Positions 7,692 through 16,877 of a stretch of DNA of 34,192 nt are shown here, in pieces. Position 1 is the first letter of the stretch. Every line of letters begins with the position of its first letter. This DNA is from Candidatus Poribacteria bacterium (lineage in GTDB: Bacteria; Poribacteria; WGA-4E; PCPOR2b), in contig JADFGN010000012.1 of assembly GCA_022567695.1 (NCBI GenBank), positions 1 to 34,192 of the forward strand, read 5' to 3'. The notes beneath the pieces were generated by a model. The model had not been told where the DNA came from, ran no database searches, and saw only the letters and a list, made by a program, of their open reading frames with translations. The translations under genes were made by a program, and so were the position numbers.

Positions 7692-9788
7692 ATGGAACCA
7701 GAAAGGTTGATGAACGAGGATTCAAAAAACGAACAGATAAATACAGACCATTCGGTTGTAGACACGGAAGGAACTCAGGAGGTTGAAGCTCAAGAAGAAC
7801 TTGACCCCCCTACAACGGAGTTGGAAGAAAGCGGCACAAATGCCTCACCATCTGCTGAACAGCATCTCCCTGAAGATGCTGAGACAGATGTGGAGGAAAA
7901 CCCGGAAAGAGCAGTTGTAGAAGAAAGTGGTGAGGAGGTTATCCCATCGAAGATATCTGAAGAGGAGCAAACCTCGGTGGTCGAGGAAAAGCCTGCAACT
8001 GATGAGGTGGTAGAGGCAGGTGAAGCCCCTTCTTCGGATGAAACTTCAGATACAGCAACGGACACGGGAATGTCTGATGCAATGACTTTAGAGTCTCTTG
8101 AACAAGCATATGATAATTCGCTCAAAGCTTTTACTGATGGTGAAATTGTTAAAGGGACGGTTGTAGAAGTTAACAGCGATGAAGTCATGATCGACATTGG
8201 ATTTAAATCTGAAGGCTATATCCAAGTCTCAGAATTCGGGACTGGCAAAGATGGCCTACCATTGGTGAATGTCGGCGATAACATCGACGTGTATATCGTC
8301 CGTAGAGAAGATGCTGATGGGCAAATTGTCCTATCCAAGAAAATCGCAGACGAAACCCTCGTTTGGGATGAAATGACCAAGGCTTACGAAAATGGGGAAA
8401 CAGTTCAGGGACAAGTCGTAGAGCGTATCAAGGGTGGGCTTCGAGTTAATGTCAGTTCCTTGCGTGCATTTCTCCCTGCTTCGCAAGTCGAATTGCGTCC
8501 GGTTCAAGATTTTAACAAATATGTTGGTCAGACGCTTGATATGAAAGTGGTTAAAATAAGCAGGCGTCGACACAATATTGTTTTATCCCGCCGAATACTA
8601 CTTGAAGAAGAAGCTGCCGCGCGGAAAGCAGACCTGCTAAGTACGCTCGAAGTTGACCAGATTCGAACTGGATTTGTTAAAAATATTACATCCTTCGGAG
8701 CTTTTGTTGACCTAGGTGGTATTGATGGCCTGCTCCACAAAACAGATATGTCGTGGGGCAAAGTCAATCATCCTTCCGAAATAGTATCCATCGGCGATAA
8801 GGTCGAAGTTAAAGTAATCGGTATTGACCACGAGTATGAGAAGGTTTCACTGGGATTAAAACAGAAAACCGAAGATCCGTGGTTGGATATTGAAGAAAAA
8901 TACCCCGTTGACTCTACCGTTCACGGAAAAATTGTCAATATTGTCAACTACGGGGCGTTTCTTGAACTTGAGGAAGGAGTTGAGGGGCTCATCCACGTTT
9001 CGGAAATGTCTTGGACACGGCGGAATGTGGCACCTTCAAAGATTGTCAACAAGGGAGAGGAAATTGATGCTGTTGTTCTTGAAATCAATAAGGAAAACAA
9101 AAGGATTTCCCTCGGCCTCAAACAGTTGCAGGAAAATCCATGGGAACTTTTAGAACAGAAGTATCCAATTGGTACAAGGATTACCGGTCACGTGCGTAAT
9201 TTGACAGATTTTGGTTCTTTTGTCGAAATCGAAGATGGAATCGATGGGTTAATTCATACCTCAGATCTGTCTTGGGTCAAGCGTGATGCTCATCCAAGGG
9301 ATTTCCTAAAGGAAGGCGACGAAGTAGAAGTCATGGTTTTGCAAATCGATTCAGCAGAACGGAAGGTATCGTTGGGGTTGAAGCAAATCGAACCCGATCC
9401 ATGGCTACAGGTTCCAGAGAAATACAAAATCGGATCTGTGGTTCGAGGAGAAATCGTGAACCTGACGAATTTCGGAGCATTCGCCAAGCTTGAGGATGGC
9501 ATTGAAGGATTAATTCACATTTCCGAGCTTTCTGAACGACGCATTGAAAAACCAGAGGATATCATCTCAATTGGCGATCAATTGGATCTGAAAGTCATTC
9601 ATCTCGATCCAAATGAACGTCGAATCGGTCTCAGTTTGAAAGCTGCCCAAGCTGAACAGGAACGTGCGGTAGTATCCCAGTATCAACAGAGACAACGTCA
9701 ACCCCAACCTCAAAAACCAAGGGAGGAACCGACGACAGCACTGGGAGCCTTGCTCAAAGAGGAACTCGAGAAATCTGAAGAAAGGTAG
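7692..9788 (+). CDS. rpsA: 30S ribosomal protein S1 with acidic N-terminal extension
   Basis: RNA-binding ribosomal protein that helps load mRNA on the 30S subunit. Six S1/OB-fold repeats are visible: two divergent N-terminal ones (GEIVKGTVVEV, GETVQGQVVER) and four canonical ones (TGFVKNITSFGAFVDL, GKIVNIVNYGAFLEL, GHVRNLTDFGSFVEI, GEIVNLTNFGAFAKL), each ending in a ...VSLGLKQ-like strand. About 130 residues precede the first repeat and are very rich in Glu/Asp/Ser/Thr. A short Gln/Pro-rich linker and charged tail close the protein. E. coli S1 is 557 residues; this one is about 698. The start is uncertain: TTG at 7680, ATG at 7692 or ATG at 7710, none with a well-spaced SD. A promoter lies upstream and a terminator follows. 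Confidence 0.93.
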   Translation: MEPERLMNEDSKNEQINTDHSVVDTEGTQEVEAQEELDPPTTELEESGTNASPSAEQHLPEDAETDVEENPERAVVEESGEEVIPSKISEEEQTSVVEEKPATDEVVEAGEAPSSDETSDTATDTGMSDAMTLESLEQAYDNSLKAFTDGEIVKGTVVEVNSDEVMIDIGFKSEGYIQVSEFGTGKDGLPLVNVGDNIDVYIVRREDADGQIVLSKKIADETLVWDEMTKAYENGETVQGQVVERIKGGLRVNVSSLRAFLPASQVELRPVQDFNKYVGQTLDMKVVKISRRRHNIVLSRRILLEEEAAARKADLLSTLEVDQIRTGFVKNITSFGAFVDLGGIDGLLHKTDMSWGKVNHPSEIVSIGDKVEVKVIGIDHEYEKVSLGLKQKTEDPWLDIEEKYPVDSTVHGKIVNIVNYGAFLELEEGVEGLIHVSEMSWTRRNVAPSKIVNKGEEIDAVVLEINKENKRISLGLKQLQENPWELLEQKYPIGTRITGHVRNLTDFGSFVEIEDGIDGLIHTSDLSWVKRDAHPRDFLKEGDEVEVMVLQIDSAERKVSLGLKQIEPDPWLQVPEKYKIGSVVRGEIVNLTNFGAFAKLEDGIEGLIHISELSERRIEKPEDIISIGDQLDLKVIHLDPNERRIGLSLKAAQAEQERAVVSQYQQRQRQPQPQKPREEPTTALGALLKEELEKSEER

Positions 9789-9897
9789 TTGTCGTGTTTC
9801 TACCCGGCTTGAGATAAGTTCGTTCCCAATCATCGATCTTGTTTTAGGCCTGATAACACATTTTCTCATTTTGCCTATTGCTTTTAGTTTAAAGATC

Positions 9898-9950
9898 GCC
9901 GCCCGGAATCCTCTCCAATTTCTTGGAGGGATGAGAGGCGGCATTTTTTT
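9898..9950 (+). terminator. Rho-independent terminator after rpsA
   Basis: The outer stem GCCGCC (9898-9903) pairs with GGCGGC (9937-9942). An inner stem CTCCAA / TTGGAG closes on a TTTC loop. The hairpin is followed by seven T residues at 9944-9950. Position 110 bases after the rpsA stop fits the end of that transcript. Confidence 0.85.
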
Positions 9951-10059
9951 CCTCAATAATACCGTATGGGGCAGTTTCCCAATTTCGTGTGTCGTGGGTA
10001 AGATTATTTATACGCCATACAGGGTATTCTTTGAAGAAGCGTTGCATTAATTGGTATGA

Positions 10060-10087
10060 TTGTTGCGCATTTGAATTTTTATACAAT
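10060..10087 (+). promoter_or_regulatory. Possible promoter of metK
   Basis: A -10-like TACAAT (10082-10087) lies 16 bases after a weak TTGTTG (10060-10065). If used, the transcript would begin near 10093 with almost no leader before the SD. The -35 box is poor, so this is only a candidate. Confidence 0.35.
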
Positions 10088-10108
10088 AACAGATTTAGGA
10101 GAAACCGA

Positions 10109-11257
10109 TTGAACCGAAACTTTTTATTTACCTCCGAGTCCGTCACTGAGGGACATCCTGATAAACTCGCGGATCAAATTTCTGACGCGGTGCTCGACGC
10201 AATTATAGTGGAAGATCCGATGGGACGTGTTGCATGTGAAACTTTAGTGACAACAGGGCTTGTTCTGATCACCGGTGAAATCACAACAACGGGAAATTAT
10301 GCAGATATTCCGGAGATTGTGCGTAAGGTCATACAGAAAATCGGTTACACTCAAGCAAGTTATGGATTTGACTATCAACATTGTGCATTGCTGATGGCAA
10401 TTGATGAGCAGTCTCCAGATATTGCAATGGGAGTGGATCGACTTGGAGCAGGTGATCAAGGCATGATGTTTGGCTATGCCTGTCGGGAAACACCTGAATT
10501 GATGCCCATGCCGATTGCGTTAGCGCACAAGCTTACGCGACGCTTGGCACAAGTACGTAAAGAGGAAATACTCAATTTCCTTCGTCCCGATGGGAAATCT
10601 CAGGTCACCATAGAATACGTTGATGGAAAACCGTCACATGTCAACACAGTGGTAATTTCGACCCAACATCATCCAGATGTGACCATCGAAGATTTGAAAG
10701 AGGGAGTTATTGAGGAAGTTATTAAATCTGTCATTCCTGAAGATTTACGAGCACCAGATATTGAATACTATGTCAATCCCACCGGTCGATTTGTTATCGG
10801 TGGACCACAGGGAGATACTGGCCTAACAGGTCGGAAAATTATTGCCGACACCTACGGAGGAATGGGTAGGCACGGTGGTGGTGCGTTCTCTGGCAAAGAT
10901 CCAACGAAAGTGGATCGGAGTGCCTCCTACGCTGCTAGACACGTCGCGAAGAATATTGTCGCAGCCGGACTTGCAGATCGATGTGAAATCCAGATTTCTT
11001 ACGCAATCGGCGTGGTGGAACCGATCTCGATTATGGTTGAGACCTTCGATACTGGCAAAATTGCAGATGAAAAACTGACCGCTTTGGTGAAGCAACACTT
11101 TGATCTCACACCACAAGGAATCATCGATCGGTTAGACCTACGGAAGCCAATCTACTTTAATACCGCCACCTATGGACATTTTGGACGGAATGAACCCGGC
11201 TTTACATGGGAATTGACAGATTATGTGGCTTTACTCAAATCGGAAATCGGACTCTAA
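10109..11257 (+). CDS. metK: S-adenosylmethionine synthetase (methionine adenosyltransferase, MetK)
   Basis: Makes S-adenosylmethionine from methionine and ATP in the cytoplasm. The start was set at the TTG at 10109: it has an AGGAGA SD 6-7 bases upstream and gives a 382-residue protein beginning [18 protein letters not shown], in line with the family (E. coli 384). The frame is open 120 bases further upstream to 9989, but that extension is unlike MetK. Conserved features are H16 and D18 in the ATP-binding EGHPDK, the hexapeptide-type [12 protein letters not shown] loop, and the P-loop region [17 protein letters not shown]. ahcY follows after 50 bases, so the two probably form an operon for the methyl cycle. 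Confidence 0.97.
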   Translation: MNRNFLFTSESVTEGHPDKLADQISDAVLDAIIVEDPMGRVACETLVTTGLVLITGEITTTGNYADIPEIVRKVIQKIGYTQASYGFDYQHCALLMAIDEQSPDIAMGVDRLGAGDQGMMFGYACRETPELMPMPIALAHKLTRRLAQVRKEEILNFLRPDGKSQVTIEYVDGKPSHVNTVVISTQHHPDVTIEDLKEGVIEEVIKSVIPEDLRAPDIEYYVNPTGRFVIGGPQGDTGLTGRKIIADTYGGMGRHGGGAFSGKDPTKVDRSASYAARHVAKNIVAAGLADRCEIQISYAIGVVEPISIMVETFDTGKIADEKLTALVKQHFDLTPQGIIDRLDLRKPIYFNTATYGHFGRNEPGFTWELTDYVALLKSEIGL

Positions 11258-11307
11258 CAAAACACTGGGACTTGTGATTCTCGAACGGAAAAGAGTTTGG
11301 AGGAACA

Positions 11308-12570
11308 ATGAACTACGACATCAAAAATAAAGAGCTTGCAGCCGAAGGGAAACGGCGAATCGACTGGGCGGATAGCTTTATGCCCGTGCTTGATTTGATT
11401 CGTCAGCGATTTGAAAAGGAACGTCCACTAGAAGGCGTTAGAATTTCAGCCTGTTTGCACGTCACAGCGGAAACAGCAAATCTCATGCGAACTTTGAAAG
11501 CGGGAGGTGCTGAGGCTGTTCTGTGCGCTTCAAATCCTCTGAGTACGCAAGACGATGTCGCGGCATCTCTTGTTGAACATGACAGTATTCCCGTCTTCGC
11601 AATCAGAGGCGAGGACACTGAAACGTACTATCAGCATGTCGAAGCGGCAATCAATTTTAAGCCGATGATTACGATGGATGACGGTGCAGATTTGGTATCC
11701 AAACTTCACGCCGAAGATACAAATACAGCTTTTGTCGAAAATATCTATGCCGGCACTGAAGAAACGACCACAGGAGTCGTTCGACTCAAGAGCATGGCAA
11801 ACGAAGGGGTTCTTCGGTTCCCCATCATTGCAGTCAATGACGCCAAAACAAAGCACTTTTTCGATAATCGTTATGGCACCGGTCAGAGCACGTTAGATGG
11901 CATTATTCGGGCAACCAATCTGTTGATTGCTGGCACGACAATCGCCGTCGCTGGATACGGCTGGTGTGGACGTGGCTTCGCAAGCAGAGCACGCGGATTA
12001 GGTGGAAATGTGATTGTTACAGAAGTAGACCCATTGAATGCTTTGGAAGCAATAATGGAGGGCTTCCGTGTGATGCCGATGATTGATGCCGTTGCAGAAG
12101 CAGATGTTGTAATTACACTGACAGGTGACATTCATGTGCTTCGCCGCGAACATTTTGAAGCCATGAAGGATGGCGCAATTATTTGTAACTCAGGGCATTT
12201 CAACGTCGAGATCAATATTCCAGACCTGGAAGATTTAAGCATTGAGCAAAAGACTGTCCGGGAGTTCGTTGAAGAATACACTCTGAAGGATGGACGTAAG
12301 CTTTACTTGCTTTGTGAAGGAAGATTGATTAATTTAGCCGCAGCGGAAGGACATCCCGCAAGCGTTATGGACATGAGCTTTGCTAATCAAGCACTGGCTG
12401 CTGAATATGTCGTAAAAAACTATCAGAATCTAAAAAATCAGGTTTACGTCGTTCCCGAAGCACTTGATGCCTCCATCGCAAAATTAAAGTTGCACGCACT
12501 TGGTGTTTCTATTGATGAACTGACAGAGGAACAGGAGACTTACCTCAACTCTTGGACAATGGGAACATGA
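11308..12570 (+). CDS. ahcY: S-adenosyl-L-homocysteine hydrolase (AhcY)
   Basis: NAD-dependent cytoplasmic enzyme that splits S-adenosylhomocysteine into adenosine and homocysteine, relieving product inhibition of methyltransferases. The 420-residue product has the substrate-domain segment [12 protein letters not shown], the NAD-binding loop GYGWCGRG at residues 216-223, [11 protein letters not shown], and a C-terminal region with [21 protein letters not shown]. The [15 protein letters not shown] form and the length resemble the shorter archaeal/thermophile-type branch of the family rather than the mammalian form; this is from memory of the family. An SD (TTGGAGGAAC) precedes the ATG. Adenosine from this reaction could feed a kinase such as the PfkB protein at 13134. 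Confidence 0.96.
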   Translation: MNYDIKNKELAAEGKRRIDWADSFMPVLDLIRQRFEKERPLEGVRISACLHVTAETANLMRTLKAGGAEAVLCASNPLSTQDDVAASLVEHDSIPVFAIRGEDTETYYQHVEAAINFKPMITMDDGADLVSKLHAEDTNTAFVENIYAGTEETTTGVVRLKSMANEGVLRFPIIAVNDAKTKHFFDNRYGTGQSTLDGIIRATNLLIAGTTIAVAGYGWCGRGFASRARGLGGNVIVTEVDPLNALEAIMEGFRVMPMIDAVAEADVVITLTGDIHVLRREHFEAMKDGAIICNSGHFNVEINIPDLEDLSIEQKTVREFVEEYTLKDGRKLYLLCEGRLINLAAAEGHPASVMDMSFANQALAAEYVVKNYQNLKNQVYVVPEALDASIAKLKLHALGVSIDELTEEQETYLNSWTMGT

Positions 12571-12621
12571 TAGAAAATAGGGTCAGAGTTACGTACTTTA
12601 CATTGCAGAGCATTGCGCTAC

Positions 12622-12664
12622 CTGTACCTTGAATCCTAATCGGCATACATGATTCAAGATACAG
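12622..12664. repeat. 14-bp inverted repeat with 15-base loop after ahcY
   Basis: CTGTACCTTGAATC (12622-12635) is the inverse complement of GATTCAAGATACAG (12651-12664) apart from one position. No T-run follows, so it is not a standard terminator. It lies between ahcY and the small membrane protein gene. Confidence 0.6.
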
Positions 12665-12712
12665 ATAAGGTATGGATTGTTTGTAACTCTTCAATAAACA
12701 GGGAGGGCGTCG

Positions 12713-12943
12713 ATGAAAAAATCTGATTTCTGGGAAAGTATAATTTTGTTCCTATCGGCGATTTTACTATTGCCGATTTGGTGGTTATCCAGTTCTACGT
12801 CGATTCCTATACCTGAAGGCGTTCTGAACGCTTTGCAGGTTGTCTTACTGGTTGTTCTCGGCGTTATTTTGGTTCGGCGTTTCCGTCGTGTTCAAGCCGG
12901 ACTACGTGAGAGCAAAAATCGTCAGAAGCCCTTTTCTTTCTAA
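12713..12943 (+). CDS. Small two-helix membrane protein of unknown function
   Basis: I do not recognise a family. The 76-residue product has two hydrophobic stretches (about residues 9-27, SIILFLSAILLLPIWWLSS, and 36-54, GVLNALQVVLLVVLGVILV) joined by a short polar turn, then a strongly basic C-terminal tail (RRFRRVQAGLRESKNRQK) that should stay in the cytoplasm. The ATG has a strong SD (GGGAGGG, 6 bases away), which supports a real gene. The next gene, a PfkB kinase, starts 190 bases later. Confidence 0.7.
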   Translation: MKKSDFWESIILFLSAILLLPIWWLSSSTSIPIPEGVLNALQVVLLVVLGVILVRRFRRVQAGLRESKNRQKPFSF

Positions 12944-13133
12944 TACAGAGCAACGAAACTTCGGCTTCCAATAAAGTCTGTTGTCAATTTAACTAATTTT
13001 CGGGAGTAAGTTTCCGCAAGAAATCAGTTCCACCACCCGCAGGGCCCGTGGTTTGAAATATGCGTGAGGTCTGCCCTCCCACCTGAAAGGTATACTTTAA
13101 GAAAAATTTAGTTAAAGATGAGGTTGAATTTCT

Positions 13134-14039
13134 ATGAGCATCTTGGCTGTTGGATCTGTTGGGTTGGATTCAGTTGAAACGCCCGCAGGAAAAGTTGAAA
13201 ACGCACTCGGCGGATCGGCGATCTATTTTTCGACCGCCGCCAGTTTCTTTTACGATTCAATTCGATTGGTTGCTGTCATCGGTGAGGATTTTCCCCAAAC
13301 GCATCTCGATTTTCTCCAAACGCGAGGAATCGATGTTGAGGGAATCGAACGGATTCAAGGTGGCAAAACTTTTCGCTGGGGTGGAAGCTACACAGAAGAT
13401 CTCAATTCCGCAATTACGCTTTTCACAGATCTGAATGTCTATGGCGACTTTCAGCCGAAATTGCCCAACACTTATAAGACCACTCCTTATATTTTCCTTG
13501 CCAATATCAATCCTGAACTACAACTAAATGTCCTTGAACAGATTACCAATCCTCAACTGGTTGTCTGTGATACGATGAATCTCTGGATTAATAACAGCCG
13601 AGATGCACTGATGCAGACTTTGAGACATGTGGATATTCTAATCTTGAATGATGGTGAAGTCAGATTATTGACAGGGGAAGGCAATCTGATTCGTGCTTCA
13701 AAGGAGATTCTCACTTATGGGCCAAAGCGGGTGATCGTCAAGAAAGGTGAACACGGTGCCATGACTTTGACAAATTCCACGTTCTTTGCTGCACCGGCTT
13801 TTCCGCTTGAAGAAGTGTTTGATCCCACAGGAGCAGGCGATAGCTTCGCGGGCGGGTTCATGGGCTATCTTGCTACCATCGGTGATACCTCAGAGGAAAC
13901 AATCCGCAGAGCAATTATCTACGGCACAGTTGTTGCCTCATTTAACGTACAAGATTTCAGCTTGAATCGTCAACGCACTTTGACACGTTCAGAAATTGAT
14001 TTCCGCTATCGCCAACTCCAAGAGGTAGTTGCGTTCTGA
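13134..14039 (+). CDS. PfkB/ribokinase-family carbohydrate or nucleoside kinase
   Basis: Cytoplasmic ATP-dependent kinase of the ribokinase superfamily. The 301-residue product has the N-terminal substrate-binding GGSAIYFS motif (about 27-34), and the C-terminal PfkB signature DPTGAGDSFAGG at residues 230-241, with D236 the expected catalytic base and GAGD forming the anion hole. The substrate cannot be read from sequence. Sugar kinases are the commonest members, but adenosine kinases belong to the same superfamily, and the nearby ahcY produces adenosine, so adenosine kinase is a reasonable alternative. Only a weak GAGG precedes the ATG. A TATACT at 13091-13096 could be a -10 box, but no -35 box matches it. 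Confidence 0.88.
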   Translation: MSILAVGSVGLDSVETPAGKVENALGGSAIYFSTAASFFYDSIRLVAVIGEDFPQTHLDFLQTRGIDVEGIERIQGGKTFRWGGSYTEDLNSAITLFTDLNVYGDFQPKLPNTYKTTPYIFLANINPELQLNVLEQITNPQLVVCDTMNLWINNSRDALMQTLRHVDILILNDGEVRLLTGEGNLIRASKEILTYGPKRVIVKKGEHGAMTLTNSTFFAAPAFPLEEVFDPTGAGDSFAGGFMGYLATIGDTSEETIRRAIIYGTVVASFNVQDFSLNRQRTLTRSEIDFRYRQLQEVVAF

Positions 14040-14108
14040 ATCAGACCGGATTTTCAAGATTTCTGAGATCTGGACGATGAACGACGTTTCATAATTGAAA
14101 TATCACCA

Positions 14109-15194
14109 ATGATTCAAGTAAATTCATCAGGTCATTTAACAGCCACCCAACGCTATGAATACAAGGGAACCATCCATCTCCACTCACGTTATTCAGATGG
14201 AAGCAGTACCGTTCCAAAAATTATTCAGAAGGCTGCTGATGCAGGACTCGATTTTGTTATGCTCACCGATCACGACAGCCTCGCGGCTATGCACGATGGC
14301 TACGAAGGGTGGCATAATCAAGTCCTGTTGCTTGTGGGTCAGGAGATTTCCCCCCACACTCACCATTATCTAGCGTTTGACCTTGATAAGGAGATTCCGG
14401 GGAAGTATCGAGAAGACCATCAAACTCTTGTCAACGAGGTGACAGAAGCCGGGGGATTTGGTATCATTGCTCACCCTCACGGTGGGAAAAAGCCGCCCCT
14501 CTTTCGCGTGAAAGGACATGCATGGAAGGATTGGAGCATTACAGGTTACACAGGAATTGAAATCTGGTCTTACATGATTGATTGGGTGGATAGCGTCAAT
14601 CTACTGACCTTCATGTATTACTACTTCTATCCCGAGAAGGCAATCACCGGCCCTCGTCCCGAAACGCTTTGCAAATGGGATGGAGTTGCACAGGAGCGCC
14701 ACGTCGTTGGCATTGGCTCCACCGACGCTCACGCGAAGCCCTTACCCATCTTTCGATTTATCAAATTCTTCCCCTATGAATATCTCTTCCGAACAATTCG
14801 AACTCATGTTCTGCTCAACGAGCCTTTATCCCCTCAATCGCTCCCCGATAGCAAGCGACTCATCTACGACGCAATCAAGGCGGGGCATTGCTTCATCGGA
14901 TATGATCTCCTTGCGGATTCGATGGGGTTTACATTCATGGCGGAAACGCCAGGCGGCGCTGCCCTGTTGATGGGAGATGAAGGACTCTTTGAAGGCGGAA
15001 CAGATCTGTTTATCTCCGTCCCTCAACCAGCGAGCATTCGACTGATTCGAGATGGCGTTTTGTTTCACAATGCACACGGTAAAATGCTACGTTTGCCAAT
15101 CAGTCAAGCGGGAGTCTATCGTGTTGAGGTCTACTATGACGATCAGCCATGGATTTTCTCGAACCCGATCTTTCTGCGTAAAACGAAGGAGTAA
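14109..15194 (+). CDS. PHP-domain metal-dependent phosphoesterase with C-terminal beta-rich domain
   Basis: The N-terminal ~230 residues are a PHP (polymerase and histidinol phosphatase) domain with a full set of metal ligands: HLHSRYSD (H23, H25, D30), TDHDS (D54, H55, D56), GQE (E79), AHPH (H122, H124) and GSTDAH near residue 206. These are the motifs of active PHP hydrolases that use two or three metal ions. The remaining ~130 residues look like a beta-sandwich ending in QAGVYRVEVYYDDQPWIFSNPIF. The substrate is unknown; phosphoesters, including nucleotides, are usual for the family. No signal peptide is visible. The gene lies 69 bases after the PfkB kinase and may be co-transcribed with it. 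Confidence 0.88.
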   Translation: MIQVNSSGHLTATQRYEYKGTIHLHSRYSDGSSTVPKIIQKAADAGLDFVMLTDHDSLAAMHDGYEGWHNQVLLLVGQEISPHTHHYLAFDLDKEIPGKYREDHQTLVNEVTEAGGFGIIAHPHGGKKPPLFRVKGHAWKDWSITGYTGIEIWSYMIDWVDSVNLLTFMYYYFYPEKAITGPRPETLCKWDGVAQERHVVGIGSTDAHAKPLPIFRFIKFFPYEYLFRTIRTHVLLNEPLSPQSLPDSKRLIYDAIKAGHCFIGYDLLADSMGFTFMAETPGGAALLMGDEGLFEGGTDLFISVPQPASIRLIRDGVLFHNAHGKMLRLPISQAGVYRVEVYYDDQPWIFSNPIFLRKTKE

Positions 15195-15232
15195 TCGACT
15201 CATCCGATCTCATCGTCCTTACATTTTACGTT

Positions 15233-16618
15233 TCACGCCATGATATGGATGGCTCGATCATACGCCGCTTCAGCAGATTCCATGACGATTTCTCCAAGCG
15301 TTGGATGAGCGTGAATTGTGTGAGCAAGATCGGCGACAGATGCACCCAACCGGATAGCGAGGGTAGCTTCATGGATGAGATCGGATGCGTGTGCACCGAG
15401 AATGTGAACACCGAGAATGTCTCCGTATTCCCCATCCGCAATGACCTTAGCAAAACCGTCGGTCTCGCGCATTCCTAACGCCTTGCCGCTTGCCGCATAA
15501 GGGAATCGGCCTACTTTGACTTTATAACCTTCCGCCTTCGCTTCGTCCTCTGTCATGCCGACCCGCGCAATTTCGGGGATAGTGAAAACACAACTCGGTA
15601 CCGTGCTATAATCCATCTCAACATTTTCTCCCATGCAGTTGCGCGCAGCAACAATCCCTTCAGCCGACGCAACGTGAGCAAGCAAGTATCGACTGGCGAC
15701 ATCGCCGACTGCGTAGATTCCGGGAATGCTGGTTTCCATCCGATCGTTGACAACAATTTTGCTCTGTTCAGTGCGAACGCCCACGCGCTCCAAGCCGATT
15801 GCTTCTGAATTAAATTGACGCCCAATCGAAATCAGCATCTTTTCAGCGCAAATTTGGTCGCCCGACGTTAGCGTTGCCGTCACTCCCGACTCCGATTTTT
15901 CCACCTGTGTTACATTTGCTTGAGTCTTAATCTCGATGCCTTTGCGCTTCATAAAAAGGCGAATTTGTCGGACAACCTGAACATCTTCCGTTGCCAGGAT
16001 GGTCGGTAGCAATTCGAGAACAGTAACTCGACAGCCCAATCCATTGAAAATCGACGCGAACTCACATCCCGAAACCCCACCGCCGACAATGATTAGGCTT
16101 TCCGGGAGTTCCTTCAATTCAAGCATCCCCGTTGTTGTCAATACCTTCTCTTCATCAATTTCAAAGATCGGGATGTTGGCTGGCTCGGAACCAGTGGCGA
16201 TGATGATTTTCGTTGCGCTAATCTGCTCCTGTGTCCCATCGGCTTTACTTACCGCAATTGTATTTTTTCCCGTGAGTGTCCCGATTCCGGCAATCGCATG
16301 AACGCCATTACCTTTGAGGAGTGTCGCGATACCTCCGGTCAATCGTTTGACCGTTTCATCTTTGTGTGCAAGCACCTGCGGATAATCGATCTCCGCCCCC
16401 TGAATCTTGAGTCCAAATCCTGTGGCGTCTCGAATCTGCGTTGCGAATTTGGCAACGGAAAACAGCGTTTTGGTCGGGATACAACCGCGATTGAGGCAGG
16501 TCCCTCCCCACGCGCCTTTTTCGATTAAGCAGACTTTGCCTCCCAATTGCGCAGCCTTGATTGCCGCAACGTAGCCACCCGGCCCCCCACCGATGATACC
16601 CAGATCGAATGTGGACAT
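15233..16618 (-). CDS. lpdA: Dihydrolipoamide dehydrogenase (E3)
   Basis: FAD-dependent pyridine nucleotide-disulfide oxidoreductase that reoxidises dihydrolipoamide in 2-oxoacid dehydrogenase complexes or the glycine cleavage system. The 461-residue product has the FAD motif GIIGGGPGGYVAA (7-19), the redox disulfide C41-x4-C46 in GGTCLNRGCIPTK, the NAD-binding IVGGGVSGCEFA, the second FAD motif IYAVGDVA, and the C-terminal active-site pair in HAHPTLGEIVMES. All residues needed for activity are present. No E1, E2 or lipoate genes are nearby, so the partner complex is not known from this window. A consensus promoter lies 42 bases upstream and an SD (GGGAG) precedes the ATG. It is divergent from the sigma-factor gene. 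Confidence 0.96.
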   Translation of the reverse strand: MSTFDLGIIGGGPGGYVAAIKAAQLGGKVCLIEKGAWGGTCLNRGCIPTKTLFSVAKFATQIRDATGFGLKIQGAEIDYPQVLAHKDETVKRLTGGIATLLKGNGVHAIAGIGTLTGKNTIAVSKADGTQEQISATKIIIATGSEPANIPIFEIDEEKVLTTTGMLELKELPESLIIVGGGVSGCEFASIFNGLGCRVTVLELLPTILATEDVQVVRQIRLFMKRKGIEIKTQANVTQVEKSESGVTATLTSGDQICAEKMLISIGRQFNSEAIGLERVGVRTEQSKIVVNDRMETSIPGIYAVGDVASRYLLAHVASAEGIVAARNCMGENVEMDYSTVPSCVFTIPEIARVGMTEDEAKAEGYKVKVGRFPYAASGKALGMRETDGFAKVIADGEYGDILGVHILGAHASDLIHEATLAIRLGASVADLAHTIHAHPTLGEIVMESAEAAYDRAIHIMA

Positions 16619-16659
16619 GATTTCTCCCGTGAATCGTTAAGAATGGATTTTTCGTGGCT

Positions 16660-16689
16660 ATTATATTGAAGTGGTGAAGTTTCTGTCAA
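16660..16689 (-). promoter_or_regulatory. Consensus sigma70-type promoter of lpdA
   Basis: Read on the minus strand, TTGACA (16684-16689) and TATAAT (16660-16665) are both perfect consensus boxes with an 18-base spacer. Transcription should begin near 16653, 35 bases before the lpdA start codon. Confidence 0.85.
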
Positions 16690-16877
16690 GCTGATTTCCA
16701 ACTGTGAGATCAACACTTGTGCCCAAAAGAGATCGTAGTTTTTATAAGATTCATATAGTCCTCCAAATGCGTGATGGGTAAAACGTGAAAAAAGGTAGAT
16801 TCTCACCAGCAGCCGTTTATTTTTTCTGAAACCAAACCGGTACTTTTTGCACCTATTAGAGTAAATCCCAATTTTCG

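Larger units (their letters stand above)
9789..10108 (+). other. Intergenic region between rpsA and metK
   Basis: A 320-base gap. It contains the rpsA terminator (9898-9950), a GTATGG / CCATAC inverted pair (9964-9969 and 10015-10020), and a weak promoter candidate just before metK. I looked for a SAM riboswitch because of the downstream gene but saw no SAM-I-like conserved core. Small ORFs here on both strands look like shadows. Confidence 0.55.

Noticed and set aside
9789-10108. Possible SAM riboswitch before metK
   Set aside because: The only strong structure is a terminator for rpsA. No SAM-I-like conserved core was seen, and the likely metK promoter leaves almost no leader.
9889-10146. 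Minus-strand ORFs over the rpsA-metK gap
   Set aside because: They overlap the terminator and the metK start, and their translations look like random sequence.
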